A stretch of DNA of 64,000 nt from Lepidurus packardi (Eukaryota > Arthropoda > Branchiopoda > Notostraca > Triopsidae): contig JAKZAN010000001.1 in the NCBI GenBank assembly GCA_023053545.1, positions 9,754,565-9,818,564 on the forward strand. Direction: 5' to 3'. The notes under the pieces were generated by a model. That model did not search any database. It had not been told where the DNA came from and saw only the letters and a list, made by a program, of their open reading frames with translations. The position numbers and the translations under genes were made by a program. Shown here piece after piece: positions 12,353 through 23,607 of this stretch (position 1 is the stretch's first letter; every line of letters starts with the position of its first letter).

Positions 12353-13875
12353 TCAATAGACGTGCGAACGAATCCAGTCTATGTAGTCAGACACTTTTGT
12401 GTATAATCCGGGCAAACTGGGTCTAGCACAACCAAAGCCAGCAGAAACAATGCCAACAATTGTTGTCCGACCTTGGCGTTCTAACATTAACGGTCCACCG
12501 CTGTCCGCCTTTTCAGGAAAATAGGAGCAATTAAAACAAACAAATGTACGGGATTATAACAAACAAATAAAATTGAGGTCAAGCAATAAAAATTGGTCTA
12601 GAATTCTACCATTGATCTAGTAATTAGTTATGCAAAGAGTTCATGACGTACCCGACAGGCATCCTTGCCTCCCTCTCGTAGTCCAGCACAAATATGACTG
12701 GAATGTAATTGGAAGTTTCGCTTCATTCCACGTGCGATCCATTGCTCACACTCATCCCTCTTAACTGTAGGTACCTGAACTTTGTGCAGGATGTCAGTTC
12801 GGCGTCCATCTGGAGTAAAAAAACGAGTTAAGAGAAATGAAGCGAATCTGTAGACGCGGCGGAACCGTTACAATTTCAAATTTTCGTTTCTACAAATCTG
12901 TGCGTACAGAAAAGATTTAAGCAAACAATACACATGTTTTGACTCGTAAACGAGTTTAGGTCATGTAGATTTGCATACGTATTTTTTACGACTATAGGAC
13001 CCGCGTAAACGACTTCTTTTTTCTATTTTTTAAGCGATTTTTGTCACCATTTATGTGACCATTATTACAAGCATCGAAAGCCTATTCACATTTGGGATGG
13101 GCTTCATTTCTTAATTTTAGTTAGTTGTCTTAAGTTGGTAAATTCGGCTACAGATTAAGATAGAAACTTACGGAAATAACATTAGCGTTATAGAAAAGTT
13201 TGTATGCAACTACCGAATAAACAGGATGGCTTACTTTCTGAGATCCAGCCCCAGCCTGCTACCGTCAAAATAGATGCATCATTGGCACTAGTAGGACTGG
13301 GTAAACAAACAGGTTGAGCGCTCGAGGACCATTCTACTGGTTCGGAAAGTTCGACTAGACCGATATCATGATGGAACAAGGTATCTACGTAGTTCGGGTG
13401 CGTAATCATATCTTTCACGCTGTATTCCTTCGCTTCTTTCTGGAAAACATTAGTCTGTCCCACCACTACTTTCATAGTACTGGTACGTAGCCTATATTAA
13501 ATCGTTTAAGAGTTTGTTTCTATGTTTCTAGTTGATTAACCGTGTTTTGATTACTTGTAGATACAGTGACTGGCTGTGAGCACCCATCGCTTATTAATCA
13601 ACACTCCCCCGCAGTTATGTTGTCCTCGATATTTGAACGCTACTATCCATGGATACTCCAAGATATTCGTCTTTTCTCCGCCTACAATTCGTTCGTTTCG
13701 CGAATTTTCACTTCGCAAACCACACTCACAGCCACAAACTAAGAAGTGAACAGAAAACTAAGATCTCCGTATCTGAGTGCTAATATTATATTTGTTTTTT
13801 ACCATTGGAGTTGGCTGAGGCGATAGATCGGAATGGAGAAAGCAGAAGCAGGATGAACACTGGGTTAACCCACAT
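12353..13875 (-). CDS. Secreted trypsin-like serine protease (S1 family)
   Basis: Exons: 13875-13803, 13738-13555, 13491-13235, 12809-12652, 12508-12353; 275 aa. The start at 13875 gives a signal peptide ([21 protein letters not shown]). A short Cys-containing linker (VCGCEC) leads to the activation site R41-IVGG. The catalytic triad is H82 (LTASHC), D128 (HHDIGL) and S227 (ADSGGP, with Ala where Gly is usual). D221, six residues before the serine, predicts trypsin-like cleavage after Arg/Lys. No clip domain is visible. A TATA box sits upstream at 14086-14093, and AATAAA on this strand at 12310-12315. Role (digestion, cuticle or immune cascade) cannot be told from the sequence. Confidence 0.93.
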
Positions 13876-14909
13876 CTCGAAGGGGATCCTGATGAGCAAC
13901 TGCAAAACGAGTGCCACAGAGAAGGCGAAGGGACCTTCCGAGAGTTCTCGTTTATGCCCTGAACAACTGCACGTACTTTTCCCCACTTTGCTTTTTCCTT
14001 TCTCTGTTTTCTTCTCAAATCGCCAGCATTGCGTCAGAGAGGGTAACTTGCCAACAAGTAGAGAAGCGTGTTCTAGATCCGTGACCTTTTATAGGCTAGG
14101 CTCGCTACTACGTTCAAATCTTGAAGGAAATCTTAAAGGCTTCACCGTATAATATTTGAAACGTTTCTGGGGAAGATCTCAGGTCTTTTCCAACCTTTAT
14201 GCAAATGTGAAGCGGTTACCGGTGTATTGCGTGTGGTAGTTGGCTACGGGCGACTAGCTTCTTATCGTTACCATATCCAATAGGAAAACTTTTGGGGAGA
14301 TAATGAAGAAAAGCTAACCTTTCAAAGACGTCTCTCAAATTTCTCTCCGAAGTGTGGTGTACCATAAAACAGCAAGTGGAGAGCAAAAATGTCTGCTTTC
14401 TCCGACCGCTTTTGACTTTTAACTTTCCCTTTTATCACAATAAGAAGACCGAGGGAAGAGCCATGGTGGAGGAAAGCTCGTTTGCATATGTGGGTTATTT
14501 AAGCTGGGCTAGCGGCTTCCAATACAGCTTTCCATTTTTTTCTTCACTCTTTAGACGGTTTCTTTATTCTAAAGAGACATTCCAAAAAAGACTTTATTCT
14601 AAAGACATTTCCCGCCATGAAAATACTTTGATTTCCAAAGCGGGGGAAACTGCTTTTGCTGGTTTATGTTGCGCCGGGCCACGTGTCTAACCTGCATTCG
14701 AACAGGAAAGAAAATGATAATCTCCCATATTTAATCAAATACATAAGCCAATTATTAATTGTATTCTTAACGTAAAGAAGAGCCGCTTGTGAGAAAAGGG
14801 ACTTTCTTTCTCCGAGAAGTAAAGCGATTTTTGAATTGTTTAATGTCAGAAAAGGCCGGTAGGGACTAAAAGTTAACCAGCGCGGTTGAAAACAAAGTTG
14901 TGCTTAGTG
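13876..14909. other. Divergent intergenic region, protease / NUP133
   Basis: About 1 kb between divergent genes. It holds the protease TATA box (14086-14093) and a CACGTG at 14680-14685, 225 bp before the inferred NUP133 start. The open frame at 14352-14690 has no recognisable domain and no splice context. Confidence 0.4.
14086..14093 (-). promoter_or_regulatory. TATA box of the serine protease gene (candidate)
   Basis: CTATAAAAGG on the minus strand about 210 bp before the protease start codon, placing transcription start near 14060 and leaving a 5' leader of about 190 nt. Good consensus and correct orientation; not otherwise supported. Confidence 0.5.
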
Positions 14910-17900
14910 ATGGATCGTAAATCGTTAATTAAAATTGGCTATAAAGGGTAATTTGATATACGTGTTTACTTTAAAAACCAACTTTTAACTGTTAGGAATA
15001 GCGTATTAAATGTTAGCAATCGTTTACTAAATACGTCGCGTTCCCATGTGGTTGCCGAGACTTCAAATTACAGGCTTGAAAGTTATGTGGGAATCAGCCT
15101 CCCTGTAACCATTATCGAAGTCCTATCCTCAGTTGACAGTAATTAGGAATTTATTAAAAACTGTTTCAGGTGGAAGGTTAATTATTTTGTCTAAATTCAT
15201 AGGAAATGTAGAGAGGAGTGTAAAGCTTTCAGCCGCTGGCTGGGCTTGGTTCGTCTGTGCTAGGCATTTGATTGTCTGGCGTTTTGCAAAAGCAAGTGGT
15301 CCTGCAGCTAAAAAAGGCGCTCAAACATCCAAAGCCTATGAATTGACCCTTCCACCCACCGATTTAGCTCATCGAGCTGAATTAGTGTCCGTTTGGACAA
15401 CTTCCGATTCCAAAATTCCCTCCTGTGTAGCCGTTTCTCCTGAAGGAACTGCCAGATATTGGCCTAGTATAGCACACGAAGGTGCTTCAGTCGAAACTCA
15501 AGCTGATCTGCAAGTAAATTAGGAAATTCCTATTTTCTAAAATATTTTCTGTATCCTCATAAATGGATTTATTATTAGGGCCAAGAATGTGACAGTTTGA
15601 TCCTGGTTCCCAATATTGGGGGCGTTGTGGGAACCACCACTGGTAACGTAATGCTGCTTCAGCCCCAAGACGAGGATAACAGACGTACTTTGTCTTACCG
15701 TATGCTAAAAATGCCACAGGGTTTACTGGGATCTTTTAGCAGGCGAATGTCTTCGTTTATCTTTGGGAGTATGTCTTTTCACCCTGCAGACTTGGTAAAT
15801 TTAATTCTTATCATATTATCACACAAGATCAAAAGCGTCCGTCTTCTATCTTTAATCAGCGCTTGGTTAAACTATTGGGCGTGAAGGAAGATCATGAGCA
15901 ATATCTTTTGGTCGTCACCAGCTACAGTCTCCAAAAGTGGTGTTTATCTGAAAAAGACAACGAAAGATTAGTGTATCAAGCTGAAATCGAGAAATTGGCG
16001 CGAGAAGCCTTTATTGCAAACATTTGGGTATAACTTAGATTCCTTATCAATGTTTGAACTTGTTCAGGGTATCGTAATAGATTCATTAAAACCTGTATTG
16101 TTAGAGTCGAGATACTGCGTCTTTAAACATTCTCAAGCTTTGGATGCTTGATGCACAGCCTACAGCTCATGGAATCATAATTATGATGGCTGCTATGAAT
16201 CCAAACATTTCCCAGCAGGTCCATTACGCTTTAGGTAATTTTTTAATAAAAAATCGATTTTTTTTTTATAATTTACATTTTGTTTCTTTAGTCGGAATGG
16301 ACACACGAGGCTCTGTTCCGGCCCATGGATTCGATTCCTTTTGTGTGCTTAAAATCTCTGCCACATACCAGAACGACGAATCGGTTTTAAGCTACAAATT
16401 TGTTTTGGCGGACCAATTGGGCTTTTTGTACAATACGGGTGGGATTTTGGCTGTTCCTGGTAAGCTCTTCTTAAGCAAACACAATGCGTTCATCTAAAGC
16501 GTTTGTTTGTTAGTAAACGAACCCTTGGAAGATCCTGACCGTATCGAGTTGAGAACACCTGGAGATGCCATTTTGGGGGCTGGGCTCTACGAAAACCGGC
16601 CTTTGTTTTTCTCCATACGTCATGGTCTAGTGGTACTCAAAACCATAGGCGAACCCAAAGATGACTTGACCATTAGGTAATTTCCCTTTTTATTTACTTT
16701 CTTTTCACGGTTTTATCATTTTCCGTTTGCAGTTTTAACGATTCTGTTGCTTTTGAGCAAGCTAACAAACTGTCAGAACCCTTGGTTATATCTTCTGCAC
16801 GTCCTGATAGCACTGCCACTGCCCCAGATGACACTGTCGACGTGAAAGGAACAAAAACCTTGAAAACGGCATTTATTCATTACTGCAGGAAGAATCAAGT
16901 AATAAAATGAATTTTTCTCTTTAATAAAAGCAAGTCTAATTTTCGCTTTTCTATATTATTTAGAGTCAATCTCAGAGCGTTTTACAAGAATTATTCCCAC
17001 CGCAGTCAGCAAATAAAGGCACATTGGATTCCTTACTGGACAGACTCGTGGTTACATTGAGCCAAGAAATCATTGACGACTATCCGGCATCGGATCCGCG
17101 CTGGACAGGTTCCATGCCCCCCGGCTACGAATCCACTGGCACTACCGTTTCTCTACTTATGCTGCACCAGTTAGAGGACAAACAAAAGGCTCACGACGTT
17201 TATCTCAATTTTTTAATGCAAACGAGCTTGTGGAACGAGGTAGCTTCTTTTTTTTCTCTTGTGACTTTCTCTTGCTGTATCAATAATTTCTTTTCTTTAC
17301 TGTTCTAGCTCACGTTGGTTACGCAAAGGCGCTTAGCGCTTGCGACGACGTACGTTTTAGGTGAACACGCGGAAAAAGTTCGCGCAGCCATTGCCCTTCG
17401 AGCCTTACATGTGCCCCACATGACCATAATCGACGATGCGATCAAAAAAGTCCTCCAGGACCGTAATTCATCTCCCACGGGCAAGCTAACGCACCAAGAC
17501 CTCTTCTACAGAGAGGTAAATATGTCTAAGCCCGAAAGGCACGCATGTCTGTCCAAACTTTCGTCATAATTTCCGTTGCGTTTTATTTAGGTCTCCGGAA
17601 TTGGCGACATTATTCCTGCCTTGGTGGCAGTGGAGAAGGAGAGCCTGTCGTCCAACCAAACGCCTTCTGAAATGGCTCTTTTAGTGTCGTCCACCAACCA
17701 GATTATCTTGGTGAGTTCACAATGCTTACGAAAGGGGCTTCGTAGAAAGTTTTTATTTTTGTATTGACGTAGGGCATGTTGCAAGAAGCGTTGGCCCATC
17801 GAATGAAGAAGAGCGAGTTTATCGAGCCCAGCGAAGCCATAAGTAATCCCGAGTTTTGGCCCTGGACAGCCAGTGCGGGTCCGAAAGGGGTTCGTCCCGC

Positions 17901-20817
17901 CCTTACAGCCCAAGTAGAAATTTGATATATTAGTATTTGAACGTTAAGCTTCTTGTGTTTCATTTTTTGTGCTTTTTTAGCATAATCTTATCCTGGAAAG
18001 TGGGGTTATGGAAGTGGAAGACTTAAGCACGCGAAACACTTTATGGCAACAACTCATGCAAGTTACGGACGTTTTATTGGACGGCTATAAAAAGCACGTA
18101 GAGAGTGTGCAGGACACGCCCAGTTATGTTGCTTTAGCCAAGGAATACCAAGCCGAGCGAATTCGCTTAATTCAACCCTTCCGTAAGCTTTTATTCCAAT
18201 CTCCCTATTAGAATTACTGACTGATGTTAAGGACGGTAGTAATATTACTAATACTTCGAAAAATAATCATATTAATAATACGTATAATAGTAATAATAAT
18301 AAAACAACGGAAAATGTTGCTTAAACTCTATATTATTTTAAAATTTTAGTACATTCTATAAAGTGTCTGCGATAATTTAATGTTGTGGAACTAATAAAGG
18401 TACAGTAGATACCTCTTATAGTGATCACGTTTGTCGAGTGAATATTGACTACATTAGGCTGAGATTCCAATAACCGAAGGCAGTTACTGGCTTGTTTAAA
18501 CCAAAGGAACAAAGCGTCGTCTTCTGTTTGACATTTTCCCGCACGTATTCTTTTCCTAGATTCACTAGACCCACTATTGTAGTTTAGTTCGGAACGATTT
18601 TAAACAATTTTGATAGTGATGATTGAGGAATTCCTAATTTGACGGCCGCTTCTTTTTATGGCAAATCTTTTAACTTTAACTTGTCGTAAGTTTCAATGAG
18701 CCGCAACTTCTCTTTTACATTAAATCAATTCCTTTACTGATCGTCGCCATTTTTGTAAAACCATACCTTTAAAACACAACACTGCGCCTTCGGAGCCTAC
18801 TCCTACGGTGTCGATTAAAGGAAGTGGTCATTCAATTGAATAACCTCATTTAATTGACTGGGGAGTTTTAGAAGGGATTTCCCCCTAAGCGTAGTAGTTG
18901 GCTGGAAATGACAGGATTGGTCAAAACGACGTGAGAGCAATGTCATTGGTCAGTATGCAAAGTCCGTGTAGCAATCACTACTGTAGTTTCATTACTGTAA
19001 ATGTGAAGATTCTTTTGAAACTGATTCTAATATCCAAAAGTGTTATTCTAATAACCGATTAAAATGCTTTGAATTTTATAATTTTTAATCGGTCCTTTAA
19101 AATTTGATTCACTAAAGCGGCAGATTCTAATAGTGATCTCAATAAGCGGCATCTACTTTAGTTTGGAATCTGTTTTGTTTGTATTTCGATTAATAATTTT
19201 TTACTTGTCTTTGTACTGAATTATAGTTGAGCATCACCAGTTTGAAAGGGCCTCAGCATTGGCGGAAAAGTACAACGACTATGCAATTTTAATAAAGTAT
19301 TGCGAAGATACCAAAAATGAAGGCAAACTAGACGATTATATGGATCGCTACGGAGATCAAGTAGGATAAAAAAAAAATATTCAAAATAAATTGCAAGCGT
19401 TTTGTGTAATGGTTGGTCTTTAGGGTTTCAGCGAATTTTTGTGCTCCTGGTACCTGAAACAAGGCAAACGAGAAAAACTGTTGCGGTTTGGTCGCTCTGA
19501 CATTACTTCATTTTTGGAGACTCAGCCGGCGTTGCAATGGGTACATTTACAATCTCAAGGAAGGTTTTTGGAGTCTGCAAACATCATCCGGCATTTAGCT
19601 ATGGAGGAAACGGAGCGATTTACGAAAAAGAAGGTAAAAAAAATGAAAAAAATCCTTTGAAATTTTGAGGATATTTTTTTACTGTTGCTTGTTTGTTTGC
19701 TTATGGTAGTAGTTCTTTTCCTTGTTATACATTGAAACTGTTTTTGTTATGTAGACGTTGCTGAGTTTATGCAAATTGGCGATGCTGGCCGCCCAGGAAG
19801 CAGACACGGAAGTGATAGAGAGTGAACTGGAACATGTGTGCGAAGACTTGGATTTGTTGACCCATCAGGAACAATTGCCTGAACCCGTCCTGCAAGCGTA
19901 TGGTCTAGAAGCTGAACATATGCGCGTTTTAACACCGCAAGAGCTCATTGAAGTAAGATTAAAAACAAAAAATCAGTTCTTATAAACCACAGAAAAATTA
20001 TTTCTCGGTCGGTTTTTATTATAAAACAAGTATTAGCTGATTTGATGAGATAATCCCTTACATTAAAAGTTGACAAACGGGATACCAACAGGCTTCTCGA
20101 AAACGAATTATTACACAATTATTTTTTCTTTACATTTTTTTTTGTAACTCCGAATTCCGAAGTGGAAAACTATTGATTGAGTAAGAAAAAAGTAGCACTT
20201 TAATCTTAAAGAGCATGCACTTTTGGTGGTGTTACCTTTGACATTTAAATTCAGAGGCCTGTGGGAATTGCTATATCTCTAAGAATTTGAAGCCTTAAAT
20301 AGGCAACATTGTTAATGTGGCGTGAAATTTGGTCGTAGATGTACGTCAGCGAAGAAAACAAGTACGCGAACGAATTGGATTTTAAGAAAGCATTGGATTT
20401 ACTGCATTTGATCCGAGGCAACTGTGAAGACAAGGAAAACTTACGGTTGTTTATTTGGTCGCGTGCCATTCTGCGCGATTCCTGGAAAGATTTTGACACG
20501 GATAATTTACATGAAGCTTTACGCCATACTTTCGTATTCCGTTTGGTCGACTTTGCCTTTTCACAAGGTATTTTCTTTTTTCTTTTCTTGCTCTTTTTAT
20601 GTATGTGTATTTCGCCAGTTTCTTACAAAGAGAACACTAGATTTTCCTTTATTAATGGGATTTTTTTTCTTTTTTTTTAGGTATGGAATTGAAGGAGTTG
20701 CTACCAAGTGTAGAAGAACTTCTCGTGCATCCGAATTTGTCTACCCTCAGCGCCAATACCACCTTCACGTTCCTTTTACGTGCAGGCTTTGAATACGTTC
20801 AAAAAACGTTCGCTTAG
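14910..20817 (+). CDS. NUP133: Nucleoporin NUP133
   Basis: Scaffold subunit of the Y-complex (NUP107-160) of the nuclear pore. Nineteen exons: 14910-14947, 14996-15138, 15203-15513, 15579-15794, 15860-16027, 16105-16234, 16292-16459, 16514-16676, 16733-16898, 16964-17239, 17309-17515, 17591-17710, 17773-17913, 17981-18182, 19227-19360, 19424-19633, 19755-19952, 20339-20567, 20681-20817; 1118 aa (human 1156), all phases consistent. The first exon and its 48-nt intron are the least certain part. The N-terminal half is the beta-propeller ([23 protein letters not shown]); [18 protein letters not shown] matches the ALPS membrane-curvature helix of the family. The C-terminal half is the alpha-helical stack, with [24 protein letters not shown] and [16 protein letters not shown] close to human. 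Intron 14 (18183-19226) hosts a decayed transposon. Confidence 0.96.
18403..19158 (-). mobile_element. Decayed Tigger/pogo-like transposon in NUP133 intron 14
   Basis: The left end (CAGTAGATACCTCTTAT after TA) and the right end, reverse-complemented (AAGTAGATGCCGCTTAT after TA), are imperfect inverted repeats flanked by TA. On the minus strand, roughly 18770 down to 18430, broken frames still read [17 protein letters not shown], [19 protein letters not shown] and [19 protein letters not shown], the two helix-turn-helix parts of the CENP-B/Tigger DNA-binding domain. Stops and frameshifts interrupt it and the DDE catalytic domain is absent. It lies antisense to NUP133. Confidence 0.72.
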
Positions 20818-22107
20818 GTAAAAAGAAATTTGTTTTTATATTTCAAGGTTCCCGTATTTCTTTCAAATAGGTCTAAAAATCTGTTACATTGAAAATTCTT
20901 CTCGATCTTTTTTTATATCTTCAGCATTCGAAACTTTCTTTAATTCAAGCTTAAGAGTGAATTTTAATTAATTGATTTTGGTAGTTAGTTAATAGAGTTA
21001 AGGATAATGAATTTGGCGATTGTTCGTGTGAAATTCTCGCTTTGTTTCCTTTTGCAAGAGAGAAAAGCTTCTGAAAATTAGGTTAACTATTGTTGAGTAT
21101 TCCTTGGTGCAGTCTCTGCGCAATTACAACCATGGAACTTCCGTGCATGCATCGTTGGCTAATGTGTAGAAGAATTATTTCCGATATACTGGGAGCCTTG
21201 AGTTATTTCCCTTCATTTCCTCTTTTCTGTCAGGCTTCGGTTGGCTATACTAGAAACATGCATGCGTCTATCACGCATGCACTTGATGAATTACGGGTCA
21301 TTTATTGTCATGTCCGCCGGAACTATATTTCTTTCAACACTGAGATCCTTTTTTAGCGAAAATGCGTCACGATTTGCGAAAAAGAAGAGCAGAAGAGTCG
21401 ATTAAGGCAGGGAAGACCATCATGTGGACAGAAGGAAGGCTTCAAAAAGTCAGCGTGACCCCATATTTGTTGTTTTTATTGACAGCTGAGAGAACTTCGG
21501 CGGAAATGAACGCCGCTTGCTTTGGGTTATTTTCACGAGAAGGGGCATGGCTTGTTTTATGCTTGAGGGGATCAAGTCGAGCTGCAAGCGCCTTTTGAGT
21601 AATTTTCCCCGACGTTTTTTCTTTTCTTTGGTCGATATGTTTGCATATATGATGTCTCATCTTTTAGTATTGGTGACAAAAATTTCATTCTTGTTGACTT
21701 TATACTTATTCAGGTTCCTTTCCGTCGCTTGCTGTTCAGTGAATCGATACAAAGGTTTTCCATGAGGGATTTGGAATTTCTTGGCATTGACTGGGCACTT
21801 TTCCAAGAGTTCCATTAAAAAGAGACCCCAAGTGCTACTGGACTCAAAGTGAACATCTCTATTCCCATTACGTCGGCTGGTCGTTTGCGTTGTCACGATG
21901 ACCACTGGCCGGGAGTTCTACGAGATTTGTAATTGTATCCAAGTCCGATATAAACAACTTTTTCCTGCACTATACAACTTTTCCGTTTAGTAGTCATGAA
22001 GTTCTTTTCCAGTATTGGAGGTGAATTAACTTTTGAAAACTCTAAACTCTACCGCTTTATAAGTTATGTTTTTCTCAACTCTTTAAAAAAAAAAAAACAA
22101 TTGTGGA
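20818..22107. other. Convergent gap between NUP133 and the InaF gene
   Basis: About 1.3 kb between two converging 3' ends. AT-rich; several short open frames (21090-21356, 21362-21598, 21517-21765) lack domains or splice context. I see no gene here. Confidence 0.5.
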
Positions 22108-22662
22108 CTATCGATGAATGGGTGTTGAAGATAGGTTCTGGTTGGGGTTGTTTGTTATTTGGGCAGTGTTACTTGTCGAGTTTGTAGATGCGGGGGAATT
22201 GCTGGCCTGAGGCAAAAGTACAGATAACAATAGGGAGGGTTTGCTCGGCATCCCGCCGGCACAAAGAGCAGAAGCGTTTAACCATCGACCACCATCTGTG
22301 GAAAATAGAAGAGTAAAATATAGTACTGTTAAAAAAGAGCAATTGAAAAGACGAGCGTAATACACGCCCAGACATCGATTTCTCTACTTTCACTTTTAAC
22401 ACTAAATTACGATACCCTGTTGAGTTCTATAGCGCAATAAACAGAAGGAATCTAATACCAAGGGAGTTCTTTGTAAAACATTCTCAAAAACTAAAAAGCA
22501 AGAGTCATGCATACAGGTTTAAAAAATTTAGATGATCTGGAATAGACTAAAAAAGTATTCATTCTATTAACAGCTAACTGAAAAAAAGAAGTCGTTCTAC
22601 AAGCCTAAACATCGATCTTTCTTCCAACTTTTCTCTAGCTTTTAGTGCGAAAGTTTTAGTTT

Positions 22663-22755
<93 letters not shown>

Positions 22756-23607
22756 AGGTTGTACCCTATTGTTTACGTTTTGTTTGCATCATATGCCTTA
22801 TTTTGTCTTTGAGTAATAGTATATACACAGACCGACCTTACATTTGTTACTGGTTTTCAGTCAATCCTGAATTATTAGAAGAAAACTAATTAAATAGATA
22901 GAAGTCAGCTAATTGGTTCTGTTTCTTTCACTGGAAAGGTTTCCCGAGTTAGGGGTTCAAATCTACTTAACTAAAGTTTTTGGTTGCACTGGCAATTGTA
23001 CCCAGAAGTGAACTTCGAATACTCTTCGACGCCCAATAAGTGGACACCAATACTACTTGTCCGGGGAGGCACTGCCACGCGACTATTTTGTTATTCCATA
23101 GCGGCTTTCTTTATAACGGATTTTTAACGGAAACTTTAAGAGATAAATGATGCCGGATGTAGACCTTCGACAAAAGATTTTAGACGAGAAAGAAAGAAAA
23201 AGAGAGAAGGAAAAGGACTGAACCCCAATGGAATTGCACATTATCTTACCGGAATTTAGAGCAGGAGCCTGAACAAACGCGACGGGCAGATTTTCGTGCC
23301 GCTCGTTGAGTTGTCCGGGGAGGATCAGATCGTTGGTGGCTGGCACATAAGGCTTGTTATAGGTGCGAATATCGTCCTTCTGGGCGGAGGCTGAGGGTGA
23401 AGGGTCCCAGAGAAACACGTAGTAGAGTGACAGCATTACTGCCGCTAAAGACACGGAGCCTACGTAGGCTAGCACTGTGAGGATGCGGACAATCTTCGTA
23501 TTCTGTTTCGTCTCCATGCGTTCTTTGTCTTGACCGGGCATTTTCACGCCCATGGTGGAACCCCTAGAGGGCAGTCCCCCGTTTCCGTGTGGGTGTGCAG
23601 CAGACAT
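22108..23607 (-). CDS. InaF-motif small membrane protein
   Basis: Two exons, 23607-23250 and 22295-22108, joined by a 954-nt intron in phase 1; 181 aa. Residues about 36-68 (TKIVRILTVLAYVGSVSLAA followed by VMLSLYYVFLWDP) match the InaF motif: a single transmembrane helix found in Drosophila INAF proteins and vertebrate INAFM1/2. Drosophila INAF-B is an accessory subunit of the TRP channel in photoreceptors; a similar channel-helper role here is inference. The N-terminus is Gly/Pro-rich; the C-terminal tail is Ser/Thr/Asn-rich and poorly conserved. The second exon is supported by a strong acceptor and phase only. The intron carries a (TA)43 microsatellite. Confidence 0.82.
22665..22750. repeat. 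(TA)43 microsatellite
   Basis: An uninterrupted run of 43 TA units inside the intron of the InaF gene. Such runs mutate quickly in length and may be assembled with the wrong length. Confidence 0.95.

Noticed and set aside
15139-15169. A 31-nt intron for NUP133 exon 2-3
   Set aside because: Too short for a spliceosomal intron; the acceptor at 15201-15202 gives a 64-nt intron in the same phase and a better match to human NUP133.
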